Shown in pieces: positions 1-12,997 of a DNA stretch of 64,000 nt. Each line of letters opens with the position of its first letter. The stretch's first letter is position 1. Source of the DNA: Metabacillus indicus LMG 22858 (GTDB taxonomy: Bacteria; Bacillota; Bacilli; Bacillales; Bacillaceae); the NCBI RefSeq assembly GCF_000708755.2, contig NZ_JGVU02000005.1, positions 62,001 through 126,000 of the forward strand. Direction: 5' to 3'. A program made the position numbers and the translations under genes. Under the pieces are notes generated by a model. It worked only from the letters and a program-made list of their open reading frames with translations. It did no database searches and was not told the origin of the DNA.

Positions 1-1668
<1,668 letters not shown>

Positions 1669-1732
1669 TTGTGACTCATAAATGTTGCTGACTTAAAAAT
1701 TTAAAACGTTTGGTACGCTTTTGGTTTTGTTT

Positions 1733-1810
1733 AGTTTTCAAAGAACTTTTGATGTCGTTTCATCTCGAAGCGACCTAATAAGTATATCACTCTAAAGCCC
1801 ATTAAGTCAA
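1733..1810 (-). promoter_or_regulatory. rrn promoter and leader boxA
   Basis: On the minus strand a -35 TTGACT (complement of 1805-1810) and a -10 TATACT (complement of 1781-1786) are separated by 18 bp. They are followed by a boxA element (complement of 1733-1746) about 65 bp before the 16S 5' end. This fits a sigma-A rRNA promoter with antitermination signal. It is called from consensus match only. Confidence 0.65.
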
Positions 1811-1909
1811 TAACATTTTGAAAATGTTTTTTTGCTAAACTCGCTTATGTAGTGGCTTTCTTACTGACTTTTAGAATTATATCAGCATTCTTTTAAATAA
1901 GCAATAAAA

Positions 1910-1932
1910 AAAGAGCAAAAAGTTGCTCTTAT
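1910..1932 (-). terminator. Terminator of the HD-GYP gene
   Basis: An 8-bp stem AAGAGCAA/TTGCTCTT (1911-1918 with 1923-1930) is followed on the minus strand by a run of T. It overlaps the stop codon of the HD-GYP gene. Confidence 0.75.
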
Positions 1933-2978
1933 AATATTTCCTCTATATATAGCTGTCTATATTCTTTCAGAGCAATCATTTCCCCGCTGTCCTGAAGCTT
2001 CACAAGAGGTCTTGCAGGCTGCTGGTCTTCTATAAAGACAATTTCTGCTGTTCGCCCGTCAGACAGCCTGATGAATGTTCCGCTGCTGAATGTCAGCAGC
2101 CCTTTTCTCAATGCTTTAAGAGCTGAAAGGTCAAATCTACCAAACTCATCTTCCATCAGCTGCTCAAGAACGAGAAATGGAGACTGCCGGTGCCTGTAAG
2201 GCCTGGTGCTGACCATGGCCTGATAGGCGTGGGCGAGTGCTGCAATTTTACCGTAAGGATGAAGCTGATCTCCTTTAGTGCCGAGGGGATACCCGCTCCC
2301 GTCCATTCGTTCATGATGCTGCAGGACGCCGATCTTGACAGCTTCTTTTAAAGATACAATGTTTTTAAGCATTTTATAGCTGTGCACAGGATGCTGTTTG
2401 ATTTCGTCAAATTCCTTTGCCGTCAGAGCTCTTTTCTTCTGAATAAACCCCTGATCAAGCTTTGTCAGACCGCAGTCGCAAAGAAGTCCTGTCATTGCAA
2501 TCTGAATCACGTCGCCGTGCGGGAAGCCTGAAGATTTGGCGAGGCTTGCGCTTAGGAGCGCCGCTGATACAGATTGATGGTAGAGATAGTCTTCTTCTCC
2601 TGTATATCCGGTTGTTTTAAACACTTCTGACGGGTGCTGCAGGATATGTTCCACAGCAGGAATCAGAAGATTTCTAACCTTTGAGATGTCAACTGAAGCA
2701 CCTGAATGCCAGTCCGCATACAGTTTTTTAAAGCCCTGAACAGCAGCATGATAGACTGCCCCAAACGGTGTAACAGACTTGTCAGCCGGAACGTTTTTGT
2801 CCTGCTCGGTCTCACTGAATGATTCTATATCTACTGTTTCTATTAAAAACGCATGCAAAACATCGATAAGTTCCCGTTTAAGTACAGTATGTTTCCGCAT
2901 AAGCGGTTTACCCGATGCTGAAAGAACATCCTTCAGCAAGATGTTCCCCTCATTTATCTGATTGATATGGACCCTCAC
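1929..2978 (-). CDS. HD-GYP domain protein with a degenerate active site
   Basis: A protein of about 349 residues. I chose the GTG start at 2978 (MRVHINQ...) because GGGAGGG lies 6 bp upstream; an upstream TTG in frame would sit inside that ribosome-binding site. The C-terminal half has the HD-GYP fold, whose family hydrolyses cyclic di-GMP. The GYP part is intact (HHERMDGSGYP, about residues 221-231). However the metal-binding His-Asp pair reads Cys-Asp (LLCDCG, about 166-170), and the usual Asp before the last helix is His (ALAHAYQAM, about 248-256). It may therefore be a non-catalytic sensor or act on another substrate. It lies between gyrA and the rrn operon, in the same orientation as both. 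Confidence 0.85.
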   Translation of the reverse strand: MRVHINQINEGNILLKDVLSASGKPLMRKHTVLKRELIDVLHAFLIETVDIESFSETEQDKNVPADKSVTPFGAVYHAAVQGFKKLYADWHSGASVDISKVRNLLIPAVEHILQHPSEVFKTTGYTGEEDYLYHQSVSAALLSASLAKSSGFPHGDVIQIAMTGLLCDCGLTKLDQGFIQKKRALTAKEFDEIKQHPVHSYKMLKNIVSLKEAVKIGVLQHHERMDGSGYPLGTKGDQLHPYGKIAALAHAYQAMVSTRPYRHRQSPFLVLEQLMEDEFGRFDLSALKALRKGLLTFSSGTFIRLSDGRTAEIVFIEDQQPARPLVKLQDSGEMIALKEYRQLYIEEIL

Positions 2979-3051
2979 ATGAATCCCTCCCAACCTGATT
3001 ATAACCCAATATTTTAGAAGGATATGGATTTATTGAATAAAAAAGGCAGAA

Positions 3052-3078
3052 AAAAAGTACAGCTTCCGCTGTACTTTT
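3052..3078 (-). terminator. gyrA terminator
   Basis: A 10-bp perfect stem (AAAGTACAGC at 3054-3063 with GCTGTACTTT at 3068-3077) and a downstream T-run on the minus strand lie just past the gyrA stop. Confidence 0.85.
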
Positions 3079-3083
3079 CCCCC

Positions 3084-5603
3084 TTATTCTTCAGTGCCTG
3101 ATGGATCTTCCGGCGGTGCTTCAGTTTCAGAATCCTGAATCTGTTCTTCTGTCAAATCCTCTTCAGGTTCCAGTTCTTCTTTTTCCACTACCGCTACTGT
3201 TGCAACGTGTTCTTCGCCGCCAAGCTTAATCAGCTTGACGCCCTGTGTGTTTCGTCCCGTTGTCGAAATGCTGTCAATTGCCATCCGGATCAGAACGCCG
3301 CTTGCTGTAATCAGCATCAGGTCCTCTTCTCCTGTTGAAGGCTTAACAGATATGACAGTACCGTTCTTTTCGGTTACATTACATGTTTTAATCCCTTTTC
3401 CGCCACGGCTTTGCACGCGGTATTCAGCTGCAGGCGTCCGCTTGCCGAATCCATTTCGCGTGACAGTCAGAACGTCTGCGTCCTCTTCCAGGATCTCCAT
3501 GCCGACAACTTCGTCATCCGCATCAAGCGTAATGCCTTTTACCCCTGTAGCCGTACGGCCCATTGAGCGGACGTCTGTTTCCGGGAAGCGGATCAGCATT
3601 CCCTTTTTCGTTCCGATCATGATGTGTTTCGTTCCGTCCGTCAGCCTTACAGAAATCAGTTCATCTGCCTCGCGCAGATTGACAGCAATCAGGCCGCCTT
3701 TTCTGATGTTGGCAAACTGAGAAAGCGGAGACCGTTTTGAGATTCCTTCTTTCGTTGTGAAGAAGAGAGACCAGTCATCTGCAAATTCCGAAACAGGAAT
3801 GATGGCATTGACCCATTCCCCTTTTTCAATCTCAAGAAGGTTAATGATCGGCAGACCTTTTGCCGTTCTTCCGTACTCAGGAATCTCGTAGCCTTTTGTA
3901 CGGTAAACCTTTCCTTTGTTCGTGAAGAACAGGATCGTGTCGTGGGTTGAAGTTGTGAGCAAATGTTCGACGAAATCATCTTCATTCGTGCCCATTCCCT
4001 GAATTCCGCGTCCGCCCCTTCTCTGGCTTCGGTATGTCGAGATTGGAAGTCTCTTGATATAGCCGTTGTGCGTCAGCGTGATCACGATGTTTTCAACAGG
4101 AATTAAGTCTTCGTCTTCAATCATTTCGATGCCGCCGGTTACAATCTCCGTACGGCGCACATCATTGAAGCGCTCCTTAATTTCTTCAAGCTCCTCGCGG
4201 ATGATTTCAAGAACTTTCTCATCATCTGCAAGAATCGCCTTCAGTTCTGCGATCAGTTGAACAAGACCCTGGTATTCTTCTTCAATCTTTTCGCGCTCAA
4301 GTCCTGTTAAGCGCTGAAGACGCATGTCAAGAATAGCCTGAGCCTGTTTTTCAGAAAGAGAGAAGTTGTCCATCAATCCTTGTTTAGCGATATCTGTTGT
4401 CTGTGAAGCACGGATAAGTGCAATCACTTCATCCAGATGATCAAGAGCAATCCGGAGTCCTTCCAGAATATGCGCACGTGCTTCCGCTTTGCGCAGCTCA
4501 AAGGCTGTGCGGCGGCGGATAATCACCTTTTGATGGTCCAGATAATAGACAAGGAACTGCTTCAGGTTCAGCACCTGAGGCTGTCCGCCTACAAGGGCAA
4601 GCATGTTGATGCCGAAGCTTGTCTGAAGAGCTGTCTGTTTAAAAAGATTGTTCAAAAGGACATTTGAATTTGCATCTTTGCGGACTTCAATGACAATGCG
4701 CATGCCGTTTCGGTCGGATTCGTCTCTTAAGTCTGTAATTCCTTCGATCTTTTTGTCGCGTACAAGCTCTGCAATTTTTTCGATCAGCTTCGCCTTGTTC
4801 ACCTGGTAAGGAAGCTCTCTGACGATAATAACTTCCTTGCCTGACGCTTTTTGTTCAATTTCAACTTTCGCTCTGATGGTGATCGATCCCCGGCCGGTTT
4901 CATACGCTTTGCGGATGCCGCTTCTGCCGATAATCTGTCCTGCAGTAGGGAAGTCCGGGCCCGGAATGATTTCCATCAGCTCCTGTATGCTGACTTCAGG
5001 ATCTTTGCTGACAGCAAGCACCCCGTCGATGACTTCTCCAAGCTGATGAGGCGGAATGTTTGTTGCCATGCCGACAGCAATCCCCGCTGCTCCGTTTACC
5101 AGAAGATTAGGGAACCTTGAAGGAAGCACGACAGGTTCACGTTCAGACCCGTCATAGTTGTCCTGATAATCGATGGTGTCTTTGTTAATATCGCGGAGAA
5201 GCTCCATCGCGATCTTCGACATGCGGGCTTCTGTATAACGCATCGCTGCCGCACCGTCTCCGTCAACTGAACCAAAGTTTCCGTGACCGTCGACAAGCAT
5301 ATAGCGGAAGTTGAAATCCTGTGCCATCCGGACCATAGAGTCATAAACGGCGCTGTCGCCGTGCGGATGATACTTTCCGATTACTTCACCGACGATACGC
5401 GCGGACTTCTTGAAAGGTTTGTCCGATGTCATGCCAAGGTCATTCATCGCGTAGAGAATCCGGCGGTGAACAGGCTTCAGGCCGTCACGAACGTCCGGAA
5501 GAGCGCGCGAAACGATAACGCTCATCGCATAATCTAGAAAAGAAGAACGCATCTCGTGACTGATATTAATCTCTTTCACGTTTGGTGTTTTGTTTTCTTC
5601 CAT
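3084..5603 (-). CDS. gyrA: DNA gyrase subunit A
   Basis: 839 residues; with GyrB it forms the A2B2 type II topoisomerase that introduces negative supercoils. The breakage-reunion domain is N-terminal, with the catalytic tyrosine at Tyr123 ([12 protein letters not shown]). The GyrA box QRRGGRGI, needed for DNA wrapping, lies at the start of the C-terminal beta-pinwheel. The quinolone-resistance region reads HGDSAVYDS, so Ser84 and an acidic residue at 88 are retained, as in susceptible enzymes. An acidic tail ends the protein. A good AGGGAGGTTCAAC ribosome-binding site precedes the ATG. It is separated from gyrB by two unrelated genes, so it must have its own promoter (see 5738). Confidence 0.99.
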   Translation of the reverse strand: MEENKTPNVKEINISHEMRSSFLDYAMSVIVSRALPDVRDGLKPVHRRILYAMNDLGMTSDKPFKKSARIVGEVIGKYHPHGDSAVYDSMVRMAQDFNFRYMLVDGHGNFGSVDGDGAAAMRYTEARMSKIAMELLRDINKDTIDYQDNYDGSEREPVVLPSRFPNLLVNGAAGIAVGMATNIPPHQLGEVIDGVLAVSKDPEVSIQELMEIIPGPDFPTAGQIIGRSGIRKAYETGRGSITIRAKVEIEQKASGKEVIIVRELPYQVNKAKLIEKIAELVRDKKIEGITDLRDESDRNGMRIVIEVRKDANSNVLLNNLFKQTALQTSFGINMLALVGGQPQVLNLKQFLVYYLDHQKVIIRRRTAFELRKAEARAHILEGLRIALDHLDEVIALIRASQTTDIAKQGLMDNFSLSEKQAQAILDMRLQRLTGLEREKIEEEYQGLVQLIAELKAILADDEKVLEIIREELEEIKERFNDVRRTEIVTGGIEMIEDEDLIPVENIVITLTHNGYIKRLPISTYRSQRRGGRGIQGMGTNEDDFVEHLLTTSTHDTILFFTNKGKVYRTKGYEIPEYGRTAKGLPIINLLEIEKGEWVNAIIPVSEFADDWSLFFTTKEGISKRSPLSQFANIRKGGLIAVNLREADELISVRLTDGTKHIMIGTKKGMLIRFPETDVRSMGRTATGVKGITLDADDEVVGMEILEEDADVLTVTRNGFGKRTPAAEYRVQSRGGKGIKTCNVTEKNGTVISVKPSTGEEDLMLITASGVLIRMAIDSISTTGRNTQGVKLIKLGGEEHVATVAVVEKEELEPEEDLTEEQIQDSETEAPPEDPSGTEE

Positions 5604-5737
5604 GAGTTGAACCTCCCTAATCTATCTAGCTCCATAAAAAACGGGAGTTAAAAGTTTTTGTAATGGTGTTCATGCTGAAATATATAAGACCATAAATATG
5701 TAAGTCTTTCCGATAATTGAATAATAGCCTACTCTCC

Positions 5738-5745
5738 ATTATATC
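5738..5745 (-). promoter_or_regulatory. Candidate gyrA promoter (extended -10)
   Basis: On the minus strand TGATATAAT (complement of 5738-5746) is an extended -10 element about 135 bp before gyrA. No good -35 is present at 17 bp spacing. The long leader between it and gyrA shows no structure I recognise. Confidence 0.45.
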
Positions 5746-5800
5746 AATAAACCTATGACATTACACGTCAAATTCATAGAAATATCCCGAAAAACCGAAT

Positions 5801-5824
5801 AATCCCTGCCTTTTCGGCAGGGAT
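5801..5824 (-). terminator. Terminator of the sortase-anchored protein gene
   Basis: A perfect stem ATCCCTGCC/GGCAGGGAT with a short T-rich tract on the minus strand lies about 65 bp after the stop at 5889. It isolates that gene from gyrA. Confidence 0.7.
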
Positions 5825-5888
5825 CACAGTTCTTTTACTCATATTTTTTAAATAAGGCGGGCCTTGCTTAAAACTTCTGCTCGAGCCC

Positions 5889-7262
5889 TTAGTTTTTCAC
5901 TGATTTTTTGCGTGCAATCATGGCGATCGCTGCAGTTGCAAGGATAAATCCGAATACAGCCCACATGATGACACTGCTGTTTGACTGGCTCATGCCGCCC
6001 ATGCCTGTTTTCGGCATGTCAGAAGGCTTTTGCCCCTCAAACTTTTCAGGGAATTGATCTGTAATGGCGCCTGACAGGGCCTGTCCTACTCCGAACATGT
6101 GCGAATAAGCAACATGGATATTTTCATAGGCTGCAGGATAGTCTTTTCCTGTGTAGCTGTTAAATGCCGCGAGAAGCTGGTCTACATGCTCTTTGAGACC
6201 CGCCTCGAGGTCGGCCGCTTTCAGTCTGCCCTCTGTTGCTGCATCAAGGAATGCCGCCTGTTCTGCACGGTATGCATCAAGCTCTGCTACCGCTTCTTCC
6301 TTGCCTGCTTCGTTGTTTTCGGCAGTTGCTGTCACGTAGTCAACAAAGTAGCCGATGTGGCTGCTCCAGATTTCTTTAAATTGTGCAGCACCTTCAGCGC
6401 CGTATACAGATTCAACAGCTGCTGTCAGGTCATCTGTGTTCTCATTTAATGCAGCTGCAGCCGCATCAAAATCTTTTGCTCCGTCAATTCCTTTTTGCAT
6501 CGTAAGTGCCGCAAGTGCTGCATGCTCTGAAAATACGTGATTCAGATCTGCACGCAAGTCAGCAGCGGCAGTATCCGGGGACGTACTTTCGAATTTCTCA
6601 GGGAACTGGTCAGTGATGGCCCATGAAAGGCTTTTGCCGACTCCGAACATATGGTGCATCGATTCTGTTGCATCATCGTAGGCTTTGTCATATTCACCCG
6701 CTCTGTAGCTTTCAAAAGCACCAATCAGCTGTTCAACGTGAACTTTTAGGCCTGCTTCAAGGTCTGCCGCTTTCAAGCGTCCTTCCGTTGCCGTATCCAG
6801 AAAACCCGCTTGCTCGGCGCGGTACTTGTCCAATTCTGCAAGTGCCTGTTTTCTGCCTTCTTCATTGTTTTCAGCTGTTGCCGTTACATAGTCCACGAAA
6901 TAGCCGATGTGGCTGCTCCAGATTTCTTTAAATTGATTTCCCGCTTCTTCACCGTAAACAGATCCGACAGCTGCCGATAAATCTTCTGTATTCTTATTCA
7001 GCTGTCCTGCAGCTGCTTCGAAGTCTTCTTTGCCGTCAATGCCTTTTTGCATCGCAACAACCGCTAAGTATGCATGCTCTGAGAGGATCGCATCAAGGGA
7101 TGCCCGAAGATCAATGGCAGGGTTTGAAACCTCTGCTGATGCCATGCCGCTGTGGCTGCCGCCATGATTTCCTCCATGATCTTCTGCATTCACTGTTCCA
7201 AAAGCGGGAATCAGCAGGGAAAAACTGAGTGGTACAGCAATCAGTGCTTTTTTCATCTTCAT
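5889..7262 (-). CDS. Sortase-anchored wall protein with two tandem His-containing helical repeats
   Basis: 457 residues. The first ~26 residues form a Sec signal peptide ending near NAEDHGG, followed by a His/Gly-rich stretch (HGGNHGGSHSG). Two tandem copies of a ~180-residue helical domain follow (about 50-226 and 235-410). The copies share SEHA, MQKGIDG, QFKEIWSSHIGYFVDYVTA, AEQA, EGRLKAADLEAGLK, MFGVG and ITDQFPEKFE. Each copy keeps histidines in SEHA, SSHIG, HV(E/D)QL and near MFGVG, so a metal- or heme-binding bundle is possible, but that is inference. The C-terminus is a cell-wall sorting signal: MPKTG at 416-420 (LPXTG variant), a hydrophobic span at about 431-450, then RKKS. It lies between gyrA and gyrB, where most Bacillaceae have nothing. 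Function unknown. Confidence 0.85.
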   Translation of the reverse strand: MKMKKALIAVPLSFSLLIPAFGTVNAEDHGGNHGGSHSGMASAEVSNPAIDLRASLDAILSEHAYLAVVAMQKGIDGKEDFEAAAGQLNKNTEDLSAAVGSVYGEEAGNQFKEIWSSHIGYFVDYVTATAENNEEGRKQALAELDKYRAEQAGFLDTATEGRLKAADLEAGLKVHVEQLIGAFESYRAGEYDKAYDDATESMHHMFGVGKSLSWAITDQFPEKFESTSPDTAAADLRADLNHVFSEHAALAALTMQKGIDGAKDFDAAAAALNENTDDLTAAVESVYGAEGAAQFKEIWSSHIGYFVDYVTATAENNEAGKEEAVAELDAYRAEQAAFLDAATEGRLKAADLEAGLKEHVDQLLAAFNSYTGKDYPAAYENIHVAYSHMFGVGQALSGAITDQFPEKFEGQKPSDMPKTGMGGMSQSNSSVIMWAVFGFILATAAIAMIARKKSVKN

Positions 7263-7354
7263 GTTATTCTCTCCTTTTATTTCTGTTTATTTGATGTTTA
7301 CATCATGACTAACGGAGAGAATGCGAGACTGGATCATTTTCTTTTTAAAAAATT

Positions 7355-7381
7355 AAAAAACATCCTGCCCGGATGTTTTTT
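7355..7381 (-). terminator. Terminator of the 84-residue repeat protein gene
   Basis: Stem AAAACATCC (7357-7365) with GGATGTTTT (7371-7379), followed by a T-run when read on the minus strand. It lies just past the stop at 7389 and separates this gene from the wall-protein gene. Confidence 0.8.
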
Positions 7382-7388
7382 AAAGAAA

Positions 7389-7643
7389 TTAATAATACGG
7401 ATAGTACGGGTACGGCGGATAATAAGGATAAGGATATCCGTAGCCATAGCCCGGCGACAGCAGCGCTCCTGTTGCAAGACCGCCGACAAACCCTAACGGA
7501 AAGCCAAAGCCCGGTCTGCCGAAACCAAATCCAGGTCTTCCAAATCCGAAGCCTGGTCTTCCAAAGCCAAATCCAGGTCTCCCGAAGCCTCCTCCAAATC
7601 CAAATGGACGCCTCATGTCATATTGCTGATTGTTCATTTTCAC
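7389..7643 (-). CDS. Small Gly/Pro/Phe/Tyr-rich repeat protein
   Basis: 84 residues. The middle holds four to five copies of an RPGFGFG unit, then a short hydrophobic Gly/Ala/Leu stretch (about 49-64). The tail is almost only Tyr, Pro and Gly (YPYPYYPPYPYYPYY). A ribosome-binding site (GGAGGCG) precedes the ATG. Such compositions occur among spore-coat and exosporium proteins of spore formers, which is the most likely class, but no motif proves it. A terminator follows directly. It is the second gene inserted between gyrA and gyrB. Confidence 0.7.
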   Translation of the reverse strand: MKMNNQQYDMRRPFGFGGGFGRPGFGFGRPGFGFGRPGFGFGRPGFGFPLGFVGGLATGALLSPGYGYGYPYPYYPPYPYYPYY

Positions 7644-7738
7644 GCCTCCTGCTTAGATAAATTGCCTACTTTCTTTACAAAGATATGCAGGGACATGTGA
7701 AATGTAGTGGGCTATGACGGAATTTCAGGCAAAAAGAA

Positions 7739-7769
7739 AAGGCAAAGCCGGGATGGGCTTTGCCTTTTT
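7739..7769 (-). terminator. gyrB terminator
   Basis: An 11-bp stem AAGGCAAAGCC/GGCTTTGCCTT immediately after the gyrB stop, with A/T tracts on both sides. It shows that gyrB transcription normally ends before the two inserted genes and gyrA. Confidence 0.9.
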
Positions 7770-7773
7770 AAAC

Positions 7774-9711
<1,938 letters not shown>

Positions 9712-9752
9712 CTACACTTTTCTTAAGGGCTTATAGATTGGGTTCAGAACGT

Positions 9753-10007
9753 TCATTCTGCCGTCTCTATGTCAAATGAGAATTTTGCACGTTTTTTCAG
9801 CGTGCCTGAAGCAAGAGGAGAAAAATAAATCTTGTCTGTCGTCACAACAATCGACTTTGTTTCGCCATTTGCAAGCTTTACCGGCTGATTCTGCTGCTTT
9901 TCCAAAAATTCACTGACGATTCCGGACGTCTTTGACGATTGATGATCAATAATCATGACGACTTCCTTTGAAGGAATCACGAAATTGTCTCCCAAGTGGA
10001 TATACAT
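9753..10007 (-). CDS. remB: Extracellular matrix regulator RemB (DUF370)
   Basis: 84 residues starting MYIHLGDNFVI. It has the short DUF370 sequence with KSIVVTTDKIYFSPLASGTLKKRA, near-identical in layout to B. subtilis YaaB/RemB. RemB and its paralogue RemA influence biofilm matrix genes; RemA binds DNA, the exact role of RemB is less clear. It sits between recF and gyrB as in B. subtilis, 19 bp after recF. Confidence 0.95.
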   Translation of the reverse strand: MYIHLGDNFVIPSKEVVMIIDHQSSKTSGIVSEFLEKQQNQPVKLANGETKSIVVTTDKIYFSPLASGTLKKRAKFSFDIETAE

Positions 10008-10026
10008 GAAAAACCACCTCTCTCAC

Positions 10027-11136
10027 TTAAGTAAGCGTGCCTTTTGAAACGCGGTACGTTGTTGCTTCCTTCAGCGTCTTATGGTCAATGCCCTCAACGC
10101 TTGTCGTCGTGACAAACGTCTGCACTTTCCCCTGAATTGTATTTAATAAATGCGATTGCCTGTAATCATCAAGTTCAGATAAAACATCATCAAGAAGAAG
10201 AATCGGATACTCGCCGATTTCCTCGTGGATCAGATCGATTTCCGCAAGCTTCAGCGAGAGAGCGGTTGTCCGCTGCTGTCCCTGGGAGCCGAACGTCTGA
10301 ACGTCCCGCCCGTTCACAAAGAAAAGAAGATCATCTCTGTGCGGACCGGCAAGTGTTGCTCCGCGCTCAATTTCTTTTTCTTTTATTTTATCAAACTTCT
10401 CTTCATATCCTTCTATCATTTTCGACAAACTTGAGGCTTCTGATACATCGGCGGAGGCTTTATACTCAATCGTCAGTGTTTCAAGCCCCCTGCTGATTCC
10501 CTCGTGGACCGGCTGAGCCCATTTCTCCAGCTTGCCGATAAACTCCATTCGCTTTTTCACTACTTTTGCAGCGGATTCCGCAAGCTGCGAAGTCAGCACA
10601 TCAAGCATCGTCCGGTCAGTCTGCCTCTTCATCTGCAACTGCTTTAAATATTGATTCCGCTGCAGCATGACTTTTTGAAATTTATTTAAATCATGAAGAT
10701 AGACAGGCGAAACCTGTCCGATTTCCATATCGATAAAACGTCTTCTGACCTGGGGGCTGCCTTTTACAAGGTTAAGGTCTTCGGGAGCAAACATGATCAC
10801 GTTCATCGCTCCGACATACTGGCTTAATTTCTGCTGCTCAATGTGGTTCAGCTTCGCTTTTTTTCCCTTTTTCGAAATGACGAGCTGCATTGGCACAGAA
10901 CCGTTTTGTTTTTCTGCTCTGCCTTCTATTTTAGCATATTCCTCGTCCCAGTAGATAAGATCTTTGTCATTTGACGTGCGGTGGGATTTGGCCATGGCAA
11001 GGACATAGATGGCTTCCATCACATTCGTTTTCCCCTGGGCATTTTCCCCGAGGATGACATTGACCTTGTTTTCAAACTCCGCAGTCAGTTCTTTATAGTT
11101 GCGGTAGTTCCGCAGGGACAGTTCTTTGATAAACAA
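10027..11136 (-). CDS. recF: DNA replication and repair protein RecF
   Basis: 369 residues, starting at a TTG codon ([14 protein letters not shown]). An SMC-like ATPase that helps load RecA on gapped DNA and restart forks. Walker A is GENAQGKTN (about 30-38), the signature is [13 protein letters not shown], and Walker B is [12 protein letters not shown] near residue 315-326. The length matches the family (370 in B. subtilis). It follows yaaA by about 45 bp in the dnaA-gyrB series. Confidence 0.98.
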   Translation of the reverse strand: MFIKELSLRNYRNYKELTAEFENKVNVILGENAQGKTNVMEAIYVLAMAKSHRTSNDKDLIYWDEEYAKIEGRAEKQNGSVPMQLVISKKGKKAKLNHIEQQKLSQYVGAMNVIMFAPEDLNLVKGSPQVRRRFIDMEIGQVSPVYLHDLNKFQKVMLQRNQYLKQLQMKRQTDRTMLDVLTSQLAESAAKVVKKRMEFIGKLEKWAQPVHEGISRGLETLTIEYKASADVSEASSLSKMIEGYEEKFDKIKEKEIERGATLAGPHRDDLLFFVNGRDVQTFGSQGQQRTTALSLKLAEIDLIHEEIGEYPILLLDDVLSELDDYRQSHLLNTIQGKVQTFVTTTSVEGIDHKTLKEATTYRVSKGTLT

Positions 11137-11181
11137 ATCCGTTCACCAACTTTAAGTTGTGTATTTCACATCTTGAAACAT

Positions 11182-11400
11182 TCAGCTTTTAACGATAAAT
11201 GTACCGAAATCAGGAATATCAACAAGATCTCCGTCATAAAGTTTTTTGCCTCGGCGGTTCTCAGGCTCCCCGTTTACAAATATCGCGTATTCCTGAAGAA
11301 ACCATTTTGCCATGCCGCCGGTCTGGATTACGTCCGCCAACTTTAAAAATTGGCCAAGTGCTATATATTCTGTATCTATTTTAACAGGTTTTCTGGACAT
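11182..11400 (-). CDS. yaaA: S4-domain protein YaaA
   Basis: 72 residues from the ATG at 11400 (MSRKPVKIDTEY); longer in-frame starts lack a ribosome-binding site. It is a single S4 RNA-binding domain (LGQFLKLADVIQTGG, VNGEPENRRGKKLYDGD). The B. subtilis counterpart is a ribosome-associated or RNA-binding protein whose role is not fully defined. It is always found between dnaN and recF in Bacillaceae. Confidence 0.95.
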   Translation of the reverse strand: MSRKPVKIDTEYIALGQFLKLADVIQTGGMAKWFLQEYAIFVNGEPENRRGKKLYDGDLVDIPDFGTFIVKS

Positions 11401-11605
11401 TCCGGATCGCCTTCTTTCTAAAATCTCTAACACTTTATTTTACTAAATATGATAGCCATCCCACAATAGGCAGCTGCCTGTTCTTTTTAAAGAAAATTGT
11501 GTCTTTCCAGCGCGGACACCTTTCGTGACAAAAGTCCTCCCGGGTCAGGTTGATTCTTTCGCTAAAAAAAGAAAGCTGCCGGCAGACCGCCGGCAGCTTG
11601 TGTCA

Positions 11606-12742
11606 TTAATACGTTCTGACAGGGAGAATCAGCTGAAGGATGGAATCGTCATTTGGAGTGCGGATCAAAAACGGTCTCATCGCACCTGTAAAGCTGATGC
11701 TGATTTCTGTTCCCTCAAGTGCCTTTAATGCATCCATCATATATTTTGCACTGAAAGAAATTTTTAATTCCTCTCCTGAGAGCTCCTGTGTCTGCACTTC
11801 CTCGATGACTTTTCCGATTTCAGGAGTATTCGAAGAAACTTCGACAATTCCGTCTTCAAGCGTAGAAAACTTTACGACGTTGTTTCTGCCTTCTTTTGCA
11901 AGAAGAGACGCGCGGTCAATGGCCTGAAGAAAATCTTTTGTATTCAGAACCATTTCTGTTTTGCTTTCAGAAGGAATCAGCCTCGTTGTGTCAGGGTAGT
12001 TTCCGTCAAGAAGTCTTGAGAAGAAAAGCAGGTTTTCCGCTTTGAAAAGCACCTGGCTTTCTGTGATCACGATTTCGATTTCTTCGCTCGTATCAGCAAG
12101 AATTTTGCTCAATTCATTTAAACTTTTTCCGGGAATGACAACATTGTAGGAAGTGTCAGCTTCCATTTCGATTTTCGCCTTGCGGAGGGCAAGACGGTGG
12201 CTGTCAGTTGCAATACAGATCAGTTCTTTATTTTCAAGCTTCCAGTTCACACCTGTCAAAATCGGGCGTGTTTCAGATGTTGAAACAGAAAAGACGGTCT
12301 GGCGGATCATCGTTTTTAAAAGATCTGTAGGAACTTTAAAACTGTTGTGCTCTTCTACTTGTGGAAGATGCGGATATTCCTCTGCATCCAGTCCGTTTAA
12401 GTTGAACTCTGCTTTGCCTGACCGGATGACTGTCATATGGTGGCCATGAACCTCCATCTCTACAGAATCCTTAGGAAGTTTTTTAACGATTTCACTGAAG
12501 AAACGGGCTTGAAGGACGATGCTTCCTGCCTGCTTGATTTCTGCAATCTCTTTTCCGTTTTCTTCTGTAGGAATGAAAGACTCAATTGAGATATCAGAGT
12601 CACTTCCTGTAAGAGTGACGCCTTCTTCTGTCGCGACAATTTTAATTCCCGTCAGGATTGGAATAGTCGTTCTGGACGAAACAGCTTTCATGACATCCTG
12701 TACGCTTTGAACAAGACGGTCTTTTTGAATGACGAATTTCAT
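11606..12742 (-). CDS. dnaN: DNA polymerase III sliding clamp (beta subunit)
   Basis: 378 residues starting MKFVIQKDRLVQSVQDVMKAVSSRT, the classic beta-clamp N-terminus, and ending LPVRTY. Three clamp domains can be followed along the sequence. The protein dimerises into a ring that tethers DNA polymerase to DNA. A clear AGGAGG site precedes the ATG. The 255-bp gap to dnaA holds the unwinding part of oriC. Confidence 0.99.
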   Translation of the reverse strand: MKFVIQKDRLVQSVQDVMKAVSSRTTIPILTGIKIVATEEGVTLTGSDSDISIESFIPTEENGKEIAEIKQAGSIVLQARFFSEIVKKLPKDSVEMEVHGHHMTVIRSGKAEFNLNGLDAEEYPHLPQVEEHNSFKVPTDLLKTMIRQTVFSVSTSETRPILTGVNWKLENKELICIATDSHRLALRKAKIEMEADTSYNVVIPGKSLNELSKILADTSEEIEIVITESQVLFKAENLLFFSRLLDGNYPDTTRLIPSESKTEMVLNTKDFLQAIDRASLLAKEGRNNVVKFSTLEDGIVEVSSNTPEIGKVIEEVQTQELSGEELKISFSAKYMMDALKALEGTEISISFTGAMRPFLIRTPNDDSILQLILPVRTY

Positions 12743-12997
12743 TAGGGTAAATCCTCCTTTTTTTCGTACGGCGGAATATTTTTTCTGGTGACTTAATATA
12801 TATATCTTTTAAAGAAAAAATAGTAGAAGTACTAGTAGGGCCTGTTGATATGTGTATAACTCTGTTGAAGAAAGGAAACACAGCCTATCCACATGTGGAC
12901 AGACTGTGTATGAATCGTATTGGGTTATTCACATTATCCCGGATGCTCTATTTTATTTTGAGATGATTTTGCCTGGTTTATGCTGCTAGAGAGAGAG
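12743..12997. other. oriC unwinding region between dnaA and dnaN
   Basis: Read from dnaA towards dnaN, the order is: DnaA-box-like sites (12885-12902, 12925-12933), then a tandem pair TTATACACA and TATCAACAGG (complement of 12841-12859), a short GC-rich spacer GGCCC, the trinucleotide array CTACTAGTACTTCTACTA (complement of 12820-12837), and an A/T-rich tract (12790-12820). This copies the basal unwinding system of B. subtilis, where DnaA boxes guide DnaA onto DnaA-trios next to the AT-rich element. Both boxes next to the trios deviate by one base from the B. subtilis forms. Confidence 0.85.
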
